Shown here: positions 22,595 to 44,568 of the stretch, one piece after another
Position numbering within the stretch: the first letter of the stretch is position 1
How the letters are laid out: every line of letters begins with the position of its first letter
Assembly: GCA_964019055.1 (NCBI GenBank)
Contig: OZ025211.1
Coordinates: forward strand, 4,913,835 to 4,977,834
Reading direction: 5' to 3'
Length of the DNA stretch: 64,000 nt
Source: Anthopleura xanthogrammica
Lineage: Eukaryota > Cnidaria > Anthozoa > Actiniaria > Actiniidae
Made by a program: the position numbers and the translations under genes
Notes under the pieces: model-generated
The model's input: only the letters and a program-made list of their open reading frames with translations
Told to the model about the DNA's origin: nothing
Databases searched by the model: none

Positions 22595-22753
22595 CCATTT
22601 TCGAGATACGCGAGCGCTTTCAAAAATATCGCAGGCGCAGACATGAAAAAGAGGCATTTTCGGGCAAGATCGCGCGAACTCTGCCCGAAAATGCCTCGAG
22701 ATCATGTCTGCGCCTGCGATATTTTTGAAAGTGCTCGCGCATCTCGCAAATGG
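22595..22753. mobile_element. Foldback element with ~75-bp arms
   Basis: The left arm CCATTTTCGAGATACGCGAG...AAAAATATCGCAGGCGCAGA...GAGGCATTTTCGGGCA is mirrored by TGCCCGAAAATGCCTC...TCTGCGCCTGCGATATTTTT...CTCGCAAATGG around a loop of about 16 bp. Outer CGGTGCCG/CGGTAC motifs (near 22507 and 22810) suggest it may be the core of a larger element. Confidence 0.8.
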
Positions 22754-22965
22754 TCTATCCTACCGAGAGCGTTTCGCAGTCATATGAAATCTACTTTTTA
22801 AAATTGCCGTACCGTACCACGCCGCGGCCATTCATTTTCATCAGCGATGAGTAGCTAGTGATCTCGCGCGGATGTGAATGGTTTAGCTGGTATGGACAAG
22901 CCGTGACTTTTCGTTACTTTTGTGGCATGTACGTGACTTTTCACAGAAATGTTTTAAGCGGGAAA

Positions 22966-23241
22966 TACACGTTGCGATTTGTCTGTCCGATTCATCGTCC
23001 CGAGAACATCGGGAAGCAAATCGTGCGTGTAGTTTAGAGCCCGATTCAAGCCCGATTCAAGCCCGATTCAAGCCCGATTCGACTGCCTGAATCACAAAAT
23101 CTGTAGCACTGTCACAGATTTTCTCATGTCCGCCCGATTTTTTAAATTCAAATCGGGCTTGAATCGGCGCACTAAAGTACACGCACGATTTGCTTCCCGA
23201 CATATTCTGACAAATGATCGGGCCGACAATCGCAGCGTGTA
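22966..23241. mobile_element. Inverted-repeat MITE with internal 11-bp repeat
   Basis: The ends TACACGTTGCGATTTGTC and GACAATCGCAGCGTGTA pair, as do the inner GGGAAGCAAATCGTGCGTGT and ACACGCACGATTTGCTTCCC. Four tandem GCCCGATTCAA units occupy 23039-23082, and a complementary TTGAATCGG/ATCGGGC segment lies near 23150-23165. Confidence 0.8.
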
Positions 23242-25150
23242 GATGAGCCTTAATAATATAGCATCTGCGTATCCAAGTACTTGATTCTAGGGATACACGG
23301 TGCAATATTGCGCGCAATTTTGCAAGCAAATGGATTTTGTGAGCCATATCACACGACGCAGTTTGTTGCATGCAATGTTGCTGAAGTAGATCAAAACAAT
23401 CCTAATTCAGCAACGTTGCCTGCAGTATTGTGCGCAATGTTGTTCCTTGTGTCCGCGCTAGATTTTTGAAGGTTTTAAATCCATGGCCAGACTAAGAGTT
23501 TGGGCTACCTGTGGAATAAACCCCCAACTTTACTATAAGATTAAACACTTGCCTGTTAACCGGAAGAACCTGTCTTTCGTTCTAAAAAATATAGGTTCCT
23601 TTAGCTAGGCGAATAGCGCCAATAATCGACGGGTCTTACTTCCTGGACATATGGTAGCTTTTTGGTTTCTATTTTCATCTTTGTTTTTCAATATTACTGA
23701 ATTGAAAACCTAGTGTGTCAAGTACATGATAAATATAGGTCTGTAGCCACGGAAGTGGCAGGATTCCAATCATTATTTGACGATTCTAACAATTGGAATA
23801 TCCTGTATTAAACCGATAATATGAAAAGGAAAAAACTACTTTCAATTCAGTATGACGTAAATAAGATCTTTGTTATTGATTTCAATTTCAAGCTTTTTTC
23901 GAGTTATTTACTCGAACAGAAGTAGTAGTAGATATTGTTGTTCCTTCTTTAAAATTCAGTAGCTGTAAAGCAATTAAGGACTCTATGTATTTTTTACCAC
24001 TTTTTATACTTTATATTTAACTTTAGTTCTTGAAATCAAAATGCTCAGATATATTAATCTATGTAATTTGAAGATTTCTAAATTCTAGATCGTCTTATTT
24101 TTTTGATTATTATGACAAAAAACAAACTGAGAAATGTCTAGCGACGTACTCCTCATTTTTTCTAGAATATTCGAATTTTCTATGTGTTTACTAATGTTGA
24201 ATTTTCCTTCTTTCAATTTCATTCGCGAATTTTGCTGTACAGATAATATTGAAGTAAAAATTGGGGGGCAATACCACTTGAAAAAGAAAAAAGATGAAGT
24301 GGAATAGAAAACTGAAATGAAAACATTGAGAAGTTTTGAGCGCAAGTTAGACTTACTTGTAAACATCAACAAAAAAAATGCCTAAGGGGGTGGATACAAA
24401 GTGCTAAAAATGTCCTAGTGGGGATCGGACGTGAATTTTTTGGTATACGGGTTACCAACAGGTGTTTAGCCGTATAAGTTCAAGGTCAGGCAAATTAGCT
24501 TTTATTGAGAGAAAATGACATAGTTGATGACAAGGTCACGTAATGATTTTTTTAAATAGTTTTTACGTAAATAAAAGATTTGGAATATTTTCAAGATAGT
24601 CTTTTCTGAGCTAAGTAGTGTAGACATTGAAAAGTTTTAGCGCTTTCCGACATCCCTAATGAATATATACGAATTAGTGCACATGTATATCAAATTTATT
24701 TTTTCATATCCACTGGTATATTTAATCTCGGTTTTGTATAAATATCTATTTCAAACATAGAAATACCGCGATATTTCCAAATAAGAGGCTTCAAAATGAA
24801 ACAGTCTTTTCTTTCTAGTTTCCAAGTAAACAACTATTTCCTCAGCAATATGGTCTTTTCTCGGAAATAAAGGATTTGGATTTTTTTCTGTTCGTACCTT
24901 TTCGGGCATGTGCCTTTGATGAAGAGGACCGTGTTTGTGGTTTCCGGTTCCGTTTCGTATTGTGCGCCGACCACATTGTCTAATCCCTTTAAAACTCTTA
25001 ACAACAACCAAGTAAAGCAGTTCTTTTTGTCTTTGTATCTTTAAAAGTCATGCCTCCTGAAAAGCAAACCACTAGGATGATAGTAAGTGAAAAAATACGA
25101 GATTTTGTACAGTCTTTTCCGTTTTCGCTTTTTCCTGGTGCTATTTCCGG
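23242..25150. other. No supported gene
   Basis: Low-complexity AT-rich DNA upstream of the main AHCYL first exon. Short frames only. If the alternative exons at 18220-19042 are real, this is part of a ~6.9-kb intron. Confidence 0.4.
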
Positions 25151-25202
25151 TTGATGAAGACGCTATCACCCTCGTTCGCATGCAGGTTTGGCACTGTTCA
25201 AC

Positions 25203-35924
<10,722 letters not shown>

Positions 35925-36039
35925 ACGGTTGTCTGTGGCAGCACCTTAGCATGCCAAGAAGTGCTGTAAATTTAAAGTTGCCTAGGAGCTATAATTCTAT
36001 TTATCATCAAGTGCCTTTTTTCATTGCATCTATAGACTG

Positions 36040-36045
36040 AATAAA
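36040..36045 (+). terminator. Candidate AHCYL poly(A) signal
   Basis: AATAAA about 115 bp after the AHCYL stop codon. Further candidates (near 38708) would give longer 3'UTRs. Confidence 0.45.
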
Positions 36046-37733
36046 ATGATATTTCTTTTACTTATATGTATTTAAGAACAACAAACTTTTTCAAAAATAC
36101 TTTTACTCAATTCTAAAAAATGATGATTGTGATAATGATATAGAATTGTTTATACAAGAAAAAACTGGTGAGAAGATTCATACATTGATTAACCTGTGAT
36201 GTTTCTTTCAACAAATACAATGAAGATTACGGTATATTTAAATTTTTTGATCATAGTAGCATGGCAGTGTCAATAACAGTAGTGATGGATTAGTCCAATT
36301 TTTATGCATAATTTTTTTCTCTATTTAGCCTGATTAGATAGTTTTCCTGCCATGCTAAAGCTCCTCTGTTTGAAAAAGCCAAATTCTCTGATAAACCTGG
36401 ACATTAGATGTCGTGAAATAGATGCAATGTAAAAACTTTCTTTCAATTTCACTTCAGTATTGTCAGATGTTATTCCATTTTCACTAGTAGCCTGAAATAT
36501 TCTATGAAATTCAAAAACAAAAATGGAAGAAAAAAAAAAGATGGAAAAAAGATGGTCACTGTAATGTTGACAGAAGGAATAAATTTTAGAAAAAAAAGTA
36601 ATTATTAGCTAGGAAAGAAAAACATGATGTAACGGCAAATTTTAAAAGAAAAGTCAAACCCCTGCAGATAGATGCAAAAAGGGAATTTGTGAATTGTCCT
36701 AGGTGAAGAAAAGCGATGGTATCTCTCCGACATCAGGCTAATGTATTGGAAAAAAACAAAAAAACATTTGATTGTCATTCTGGAATCATTGTTACTGTCT
36801 TGTTTCTGATTTTCCCTTAATTAATGCTGTTAGACTATTTTCTTGCCTATTGTTTATGCTAAATTAAATTATAAATGCTCAGCAGATGTAGGAAAAGCCT
36901 TTTATGACAATATAATATTGAATAACCTTCTTAATTCTGGAAAACATTTACTACTGTAATAAGTTATCTGATTGCTTCCAATTTTTATGATCCTGTATAA
37001 TTTGAACAAAATTTATGATTGGACTCAGCATATGTTGTGTAGTTCCTAAAATATCCCTGCCATCCAACAGAGAAACAATTGGTGGCCACAGTCTAAGGGC
37101 AGTTCTTTGCAAGTGGGTCAAGGCATGGATATTTTATGGAACCACTTTCTCAAGAATCCAAAATTCTTTTATTATAAATCAGACGTGATTGTTATTTAAA
37201 GTTTTGAAAAACTGCCAAAAAAGTGTTGCTCTATCTTGTTGAATCTTGTAAAAACTTCTAAGATTTTAAACTTTTCTTATTTCTAGGTCACTAAGTTAGT
37301 CTGTTTCATTACAATTTCAAAAACATGGTGTACATTGCTTATGACTTTACATAACTACATTCTTGCACATTAACTGACTCTTATGGTGAATAATCAGGGT
37401 TTGCAGAATAATCTGGCAACCCCCAGAGCTCTGGCAGTTGCTTCAAAGTTAACCACTGGCTAATTTTTCTTTTTCTATCAAAAAAGATATCAGATAACAG
37501 CCAGCTACTTCAGACTTATGACCACCTACTCCAAAACATTCTGAAAGCCCTGAATGATATTGTAAGTGGTGTCAATGATAACAAATAGTCAATTTGAAAC
37601 TATGCAAGTCTTGTGACTGTATTTATAGCAAGCCTGAGACATGATTTAGTGAATCTACTCTTCTCATTCTTAATAAAAGAGCCATTCTGGGCCCTGATTT
37701 TTTTTAGCTTTGCTGACGACCATTTATCATCTG

Positions 37734-37970
37734 TCGAATACACCCGTTTCACATTTGATGCAAACCACTGTTTTTGGAGACCAGACTCATTTGTGCATGG
37801 TTAGCCTCGTTTATGAGTCAGCTATTCAAAGACATTAATTCCCACAGAGACTTTTAATGGTGTTTTTGAACAGCTGGCTTATAAAACTAATGAGGCTAAC
37901 CCTTTGCGAATGAGTCTGGTCTTCAAAAACAGTGGTTTGCATTGAATGCAAAACTGGTGTATTTGAGCAC
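37734..37970. mobile_element. MITE with ~110-bp inverted arms
   Basis: CGAATACACCCGTTTCACAT...GATGCAAACCACTGTTTTTG...AGACCAGACTCATT...GGTTAGCCTC pairs with GAGGCTAACC...AATGAGTCTGGTCT...CAAAAACAGTGGTTTGCATT...GGTGTATTTGAG. Confidence 0.85.
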
Positions 37971-38734
37971 TGCTGATCTGTTCTGCAAGTTTTCTTGAAA
38001 GCAGCATTTATCGTGTAGTGAACGTGGAAAGATTTAGGTTCAAGTTGTCTTAAGAATGACTGGGTGGTCATAAAATAGCCGAGGGAAGAATAATTCGAAG
38101 GAAGTAAATCCTATACAGACAATGCTCCATTTTACCCCATTAAATTATTAACCACTCAAATGGGTGTCTAGCAACCCTCGTCATTCTCTTCAGGTGTCCA
38201 CCCAGTCAATTTTTGACCAGTCCCAGACACTCATTTCAACATTTGCATTAGAAACATAATTATATATTCACTGAAAAAATTCTGTGCTTATACCTTAAAC
38301 TTATTTTTATGTACATCGCACTAACATTTATAGCTAAAATATTTCATTTTCTAATACTCTGCATTTCTGTTTACATTTTGTCGTCTTTAAATAAGACTCT
38401 TCTCTGGTGTTAAATACTTAAAACCACTGCAACAGAAAACTAGTTTAAAAAAATGATTAATAGAAAAAAAATAACAAATAATAATGTAAGCTTAAAGTTG
38501 CTGCTATGTGCTGCGCTCTTTTAAATTTGATTGTTATAAATGTATTGATTGTTTTGATGATATTTGTTATGTGGTGCTGGCAACCAATATGTAGTATTCT
38601 TCAAAATGTCTTGAAAATAAAAAGCCATTGTTTGTAAAGCTGTTACTATTTTTACTGCAAAATTCATGTGTAACTGCCTGCTCAACTAGATGTTAATTTT
38701 TCCCTTAATAAAACTTGTTACACCCACTTTCAGG

Positions 38735-38950
38735 ATAGTCCCTTTCACGGTTCGCTGCACCTGTCCGACTTGAAAGGTAGCTGTGCCTTTGCATCGCAGT
38801 GAGACAAACAGTGAGATTGCAATTATAGATACCTTGTTTTAACACCTTGGACATATTCTCATGTCTTTATCACTGCAAGCTCACCGTTCATCTTGCTTCA
38901 ATGCAAAGCTACCTTTCAAGATGTCACAGGGACCTGTGAAACGGACTATT
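38735..38950. mobile_element. MITE with ~55-bp inverted arms
   Basis: ATAGTCCCTTTCACGG...CTTGAAAGGTAGCTGTGCCT pairs with ATGCAAAGCTACCTTTCAAG...GTGAAACGGACTAT. Confidence 0.8.
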
Positions 38951-39235
38951 GTGTACCCAAGACATTAGGGTTTTAATTTGGCTTTCCAAGCATTGTTTAA
39001 AGCCTTATTGAATCTTTGCTCTGGCCTCTGGTTGGTATGAGCAACCTGAAGTTTTAACAGGAAAACTTGTAATGTATTCATTTTTCAAAAAGGCAAGTTC
39101 ATCCATTTTTACACAGCCAGCATTTCTGGGAGGGGCTTTAGTTTTTTTATTCAACCGTCTTGCCACTGAACAACACTAAAAGAACAATGCGGGAATGTTC
39201 ACAACATATATGTGCCTAAATGAATTAAGCAAGGT

Positions 39236-39409
39236 TACTGTGGTTTTACATATTCTGCCACCCCAGACATTCCAGTGGCTTGTTGTGAAATGGGTTTTTC
39301 ACTACCGCCACTCAAAAATATGAAAGGTACCAAAATGGCAGCAAAAAAACAATTTTTTAACAAGCCGTTGGAATGTCTAGTGTTGCAGTATATGTAAAAT
39401 TGCAGTAAA
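39236..39409. mobile_element. MITE with ~50-bp inverted arms
   Basis: TACTGTGGTTTTACATATTC...AGACATTCCAGTGGCTTGTT pairs with AACAAGCCGTTGGAATGTCT...ATATGTAAAATTGCAGTA. Confidence 0.8.
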
Positions 39410-40562
39410 CTCTAGGTTAGCTCGGGCCAATGTTTGGCTGACATTGCTTGCAATTGTTTAGAGGTTATTATTTGTATGATAGTATGATTGTTGTTTTGTG
39501 TTGCTTTTGTACACTTCTAAAACAAATTAACAGATCAATAACAAAGAGGCAACAACAGATTTAGGTTCAAGATTTTATTGTGTTGAGTTAAATCATTCTG
39601 ATTTCTGCTAAGTAGCCAAATGTACTAGCACAAGGAAATATAGCAAGACATTTTGAAGCTCCATTAGTTGCAACTTACTGTGTGAATACTCTAAACATAG
39701 CAACAAGAAGTTGGATAACCAATCAAAGAGCAGACGTTACACAATACAATTTTTCTTTCTTGGTCCTGGTTTTTGAGGTCAATCTAATAATATTGCCAAA
39801 AAATGTAAAACTAATGTCAAAATGTTGACTTTCTCATGAGCTGAACCTAGTGACTTTAAAGAAGACTGCCTTATTATCCATTGTTTTCAATGAGTACAAC
39901 TCTTGTGAAGTTCAATGTTTGACCTTCGCTTTAGAGATGCATCAGTGATGGCAATGTAAAATCTTTCAACTTTTTGACAATTGCACATAACTACATGTAC
40001 AGTAAGAGTATTCGCACAGGAAAGCTTTCTCTCTGATCTGAACTTTGCAAGCCTTCAATATCTTATTAAATCTCCAAGATAGGACACCAATGATGGCTTT
40101 GTTCCCTTGTACCAAAACCTTACTTAGGCTACTACAGTTCATCCATTGGTATAAAATGTTTCACTGTTTAAGGTACAATGTACATTAATGAATGGTTAAA
40201 AAAAGCACTGCTTTAATTGAGTCCCATCTTTGATGAGTTCATTGAAAAATACTTTGCAGTATTCCTGTTAATAGTAATTGCCGATCAATGTTGAAATTCT
40301 CAGCAAAATACTTTGATTCTATCACATAGTTCAGTTTTCTTTGCTATGCAACTAGTAGACAAGTGTTTCCTTAAACCTTTGAATCAATGTTAGACAAATA
40401 AATGACAATCAAGTATAATTCCCCTCTACAAAATGAGTTGAATAACTGTGAATTTCTTGATAAAAAGATCTTTTTAGACTAACTATAGGCACACTCTGTT
40501 TTTGCATTTTTGCACTCTAAAAAAAAAGAGCTAGTATTGATGTTTTTAAGCCATACTATTGG

Positions 40563-40680
40563 AAAATCCAATCACAACAAAACAGTATAATATAAGTAAT
40601 TTAGCAGTTCATTAATTTGCATGAGAGTCAAAAATGAAACTTAAAAATAATTTCGTTTGTTGTGATTGGACTGCACCTTG
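40563..40680. mobile_element. Short MITE
   Basis: AAAATCCAATCACAACAAAAC and GTTTGTTGTGATTGGACT are inverted ends of a 118-bp element. Confidence 0.6.
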
Positions 40681-41481
40681 ATTCCTTTGTTTCTACAGAG
40701 AGCACTGATTGGATAGTTATGAAAAAATGTCAAAAAAAACTCAGAGTTTCATGGTTCAAGTGCCCACTCTGCCTAATATGGGCAGAGTATTTACATGTAC
40801 AGACACTTTACTAATCCCCTAGGTTTCTATAATTGTAGGGTTCAGCTCAATTCTTTGTTTCAACTCTGGGTAAAAAAGATATTTTCAAAATGATTGTGTC
40901 CTAAATCAACAGTTATTTCAATATTTTTGCACAGGATAATTATTTTGTCTAAAAATAAATATAACTTAAATATCCTACATTTATACAAATTAGTTGTCTG
41001 GGATCTTAGGCCATCTGCTCTTACCACATCTATCATTAAAACTGGGTTCAAATTTCATTCATAATATCTAGTGGTTTGAGTAAAACATATTTAAGTAATG
41101 CTCTATTTAAGTAATGCTCTGTATTGGACTGATTTGAAATTCAACAAATAGAAATACATTCACTTAAAATGCCAGTTTCTCCTCAAAATATATATATATC
41201 TCCAACCTTTACTGGTTACTCATGGACATTATTATTTCTGCATGTCAAAAACATATATTAACAGGTGTAAACCATATGCCGAAGTGTTGTTTTACAGGCA
41301 TTGAAGAAAAGGTGGGCAATTTTACCATAATATAGTCTACATACACAGTCTTTCATCTAGTACGATGTTATTACTTACAGAGTTTGTACACAATAAGGCC
41401 TTCTGGAAGAAGAAGTTGTGTGGCCTCTCTTCTTTTTTTGATGTTAAAACCCTTTATCTATGAGATGTGATTTCAAGATCA

Positions 41482-42888
41482 TTAGTTCATATGTTCATGG
41501 GCATTTTCAAGAGTGACCACTTCAACTGCTTGAGTAGCTACAGGAACACCTTCAACACTGTCAACCATGTTGTTGTGTGAATCTGAATGGTTGGATGAAG
41601 TTACGGTAATGATGGTGTGGGGTGCCATGGCGACTTGAGGTACAGAAGTAGTAGTGACATAATGAGGCTGACTACTGCTCAGCATGTGGCCTTGAATTTG
41701 CATAAGTGAAGCTGCTGCTTGGACTGGAATTGTCACCATCCCATCTTGTACGCCTGCTAGTGCTGCGGCAGCATGTTCTGGAAGAACTATTTGTCCTCCT
41801 TCAGAAAGGGTTGCTTCTGCTAATGTTGCAACAGCTGCTTGGGCTACAGCTTCTGAATGAGACATTTCACTATGCTCCATGTGATGGTGGTTTGAGAGAC
41901 AGACTTCAGATTGGGTGGCAGCTGCCACTTCCGCTAGTGTTGCAACAGCCTGGTTGGCTTCTGTTTGAGTGTTATGCCCATCGGATATGGTACTGACGGC
42001 TCCTGAGGCATCTACTTGAATTAATGATACTGTGCCATCAGCATTGGATATCGTATGCACCATTTGTTGGCCATGAGTGGCATACTGCTGAGGCTGTGAA
42101 TTATCATGATCAGCGAATGCCGGCAAAAGATCTTCTCTGCAATGGTATTTGTAGCAATTCTTCACAATCTGTCGAAGGGCATTTGTCCAAGATACTTTGG
42201 CCTTTTGTTCCTCAGAGCGGCAATCACTGCGTACATTTTGCCATGGCAGATCAACTGGCCACCAGGGTGGACGTGTGGATTCTTTACCCCAGCCAGGCTT
42301 GCCTCGACCAGTTGAATAACGCAGCATCATGGGAATGAATGCTCTCAGCTGAGCTTGCGTCATTTTGTCAACTGGTGTAGGGATACCATCTATTACTAAT
42401 GGTGGCAGGGTGTACACTTCGGAGTTTTCAGAAATCTGTGGTGGAGCGTGTTCAGCTAGAGCATTCTCTAAATCTTGAAGGATCAACTGCTTTAAATTTC
42501 TGATAACATTTTCTAAAGGAATAGCTCCAAAAACCTTGTAGAGAGGGTTGGGCTTGCCTGGACATACGCATAATACAACAGCTTGCTGACCAACACGAGT
42601 AGTGTATTCATCAATGGTACAGCGAAGCTTCCGTAGTAATCGCGTCTGTTGTCGTTTACGAATCGAAGGGTTTGTCTCGAAGGAGTGAGGCCGTTTTCGT
42701 TTTTTACCAGTGGCAATAGCAGCAGCAGCGGCGACTCCTACCGGCCCTGCAGCAGCAAGCTGTGCAGTGACTTCATCGTGGACAGCAGAGGAAAGAAGGT
42801 CGGTTCCATCGTAAGTAGATTCCGGTGAAGAAGGCTCCTCGTCTGAAAGACTTTGTGTCATTGACTGCGACATGTGAGTCATGGCCAT
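41482..42888 (-). CDS. Nuclear respiratory factor 1 (NRF1/Ewg family)
   Basis: One exon carries 468 codons from the ATG at 42888 (human NRF1 about 503 aa). The frame remains open upstream to the acceptor at 42953 (TTTCGTAG|C). NRF1 is a homodimeric DNA-binding factor for GCGCATGCGC-type sites; in vertebrates it drives nuclear genes for respiration and mitochondrial translation. Family signatures: an acidic Ser-rich start (SLSDEEPSSPEST), AAAGPVGVAAAAAIATGKKR with a basic NLS (GKKRKRPH), the DNA-binding/dimer region NPSIRKRQQTRLLRKLR, EYTTRVGQQAVVLCVCPGKP, MTQAQLRAFIPMMLRYSTGR, GKPGWGKES, SWTNALRQIVKNCYK, then a Gln/Ala/Thr-rich activation region with NADGTVSLIQV and the terminal AVEVVTLE. The DNA-binding part is much better conserved than the activation part, as usual. 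Nearly the whole protein in one exon is unusual beside the multi-exon vertebrate gene. A 5' exon is likely at 43288-43314 or beyond but does not join in frame. Confidence 0.93.
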   Translation of the reverse strand: MAMTHMSQSMTQSLSDEEPSSPESTYDGTDLLSSAVHDEVTAQLAAAGPVGVAAAAAIATGKKRKRPHSFETNPSIRKRQQTRLLRKLRCTIDEYTTRVGQQAVVLCVCPGKPNPLYKVFGAIPLENVIRNLKQLILQDLENALAEHAPPQISENSEVYTLPPLVIDGIPTPVDKMTQAQLRAFIPMMLRYSTGRGKPGWGKESTRPPWWPVDLPWQNVRSDCRSEEQKAKVSWTNALRQIVKNCYKYHCREDLLPAFADHDNSQPQQYATHGQQMVHTISNADGTVSLIQVDASGAVSTISDGHNTQTEANQAVATLAEVAAATQSEVCLSNHHHMEHSEMSHSEAVAQAAVATLAEATLSEGGQIVLPEHAAAALAGVQDGMVTIPVQAAASLMQIQGHMLSSSQPHYVTTTSVPQVAMAPHTIITVTSSNHSDSHNNMVDSVEGVPVATQAVEVVTLENAHEHMN

Positions 42889-43287
42889 CGTCTGTGAAAG
42901 GCTGGGCGACAAACCCTGATGGTGAAGGGATCCTACTTCTTGAGCCAGTTTGCTACGAAACAAAATGTTTACAATTAACCAAAGGTCAGCGATAAAATGC
43001 ACTTTCCAAATTGAATTTCTAAACCTCCTGCCAGATAACCATTCATTTTAATTTTAAAATCTACACTTCAACCAGACAACGCAAATGAAGAAAGCTATTC
43101 TGGCGAATATTCCGACATAATAACTAAATCTGTCTTTAAAAACAACCCAAAGATCAATTCGAAACTGCCAAGCGTAGAATTTATACACGGATATCCATAC
43201 GATTCCTTTCTTTTCTCCTCCAAGTCACCGTTTATTTCGCTCCTTTTCGTTCTACTAACCCGCAAAACAACTGTCGAAAATACTTAC

Positions 43288-43314
43288 ATCCAAACTCGTG
43301 CCCGTGTGCTCCAT
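43288..43314 (-). other. Candidate NRF1 5' exon (donor end)
   Basis: On the minus strand an ATG (43314) opens nine codons ending at a consensus donor GAT|GTAAGT. Joined to the acceptor at 42953, the frame does not match NRF1 (phase 0 against phase 2). The exon is therefore probably 5'UTR, with the ATG acting as an upstream start, or a small extra exon is missing. A YY1-type GATGGCGGC on the plus strand lies about 140 bp further upstream (43451). Confidence 0.4.
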
Positions 43315-43489
43315 AACTATTGAAAAAATACCCAAATGAAAACAACAATGCATCAAGAATACCTGGTTGTAGTGATGGAAGAGAATTACTGGGGGAAAGG
43401 TTCTGAATCTGCGCAAAGAAGCTGCTCCCTCGACGTGCGCGGAAAGGAACGATGGCGGCTGCTCAATAGAACAGTATCAAGCCGTGCCC

Positions 43490-44080
43490 AAGACGCATGT
43501 GCTGAACCACCGAACAAAGAAATGATGTGGGGGAACCCGACAGGGCTTTTCGGCACTCTGTCGTGAACCTCGGTAAACACTCGCTTTTTTACCGTAAAAT
43601 CTTCGGTCGCACTTCGGCTTTTCTATATTTTCCTCTCATTTTCTGTAACTTTTTGTTGTGTCGTTTCTCATTGAAAATTTTATCTCCCAATATGCGTGTG
43701 CTGAATAATCAGCAAAGAACTGGTGTGGCGAAACCCGACAGGGTTAACTGACACCTGGTCGTGACGTTCGGCAAACTATCGGTTTAGGATCGGAAAACCT
43801 TCGGTTACTCTTCGGCTTTTCTTTTCCTTCTATTTTCTTTCGTTCTCTTTTAGCGATTTATCGTCTTTCACAAATTTATCTCCTAAGAAGCATGTGCTGA
43901 ACAATCAACAAAGAACCGATGCGGGCGAACCCGTGTTTGATACTCAGATTGTCAGCTATCTCGCTTTGTAATCGGAAAATTTCCGGTCACTTTTCGGCTT
44001 TTCAGTATTATCCTTCCATTTTCTTTACCTTTATTATTGTCTTTCCTTTCTTTAACTTTAAATAGTGCCTTTCGCGAATT
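43490..44080 (+). repeat. ~200-bp tandem repeat, three diverged copies
   Basis: Copies start near 43497, 43696 and 43892. Each has TGTGCTGAA..ATCA.CAAAGAA, then GAACCCG or AAACCCG, a TCGG-rich segment, CTTCGGCTTTTC or TTTCGGCTTTTC and CATTTTCT. Period is about 196-199 bp. It lies between NRF1 (minus) and the cGLR candidate (plus), so it may be in the promoter region of either. Confidence 0.75.
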
Positions 44081-44568
44081 ATTGCATGGGAAAAACGCAT
44101 TAGAAAGTGCAGATATGAACAAACAAAAGGGAAAAAAGAAAAGAAAGAAAGAAAAGAACAGAAAAAAAAAATGAGAGGGGAGGGGAGAAAAAAATCAAAC
44201 CCTGCTATTATGGATAGTTTGACCGCTAATCTGCTGATAAGCTTAGCTTTTACCTGAATATGTATTTTCAATGATTTTTTTAGTGACAGTTTTTGAAATT
44301 GCTAAGCAACCTGGCTCTCTTGATCTTGTTGTTGCGTGATTAATGAAGCATCAACTATCACACTAGACTACGCGTGACACTTAGTATAAACAGTTAGGCT
44401 GAAGCCAGGCTTTACAGCCATTTAAATCCACGATACAAGCTCTAAAGTAAAACACCTATTGCCATCTCTCTTAGGTCTCTCTTGCTTACAGCTTTGTATG
44501 TTTTTTCACTTTGCAACTGAAAATTTTCCCTGTGATGAAACTCACTTTTCCCTACATCATATCGAACG

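Larger units (their letters stand above)
36046..41481. other. Convergent intergenic / 3'UTR region
   Basis: The 5.4 kb between the ends of AHCYL (plus) and NRF1 (minus) is AT-rich, with no frame over about 80 codons and no recognisable gene. It carries the MITEs listed separately and may include long 3'UTRs of both genes. Confidence 0.5.

Noticed and set aside
22244..22801. 153-codon minus and 83-codon plus frames
   Set aside because: Both cross the foldback element at 22595-22753, and similar peptides on the two strands reflect the inverted repeat.
42106..42338. Plus-strand frames of 69-104 codons opposite NRF1
   Set aside because: Antisense shadows of the conserved NRF1 coding exon.
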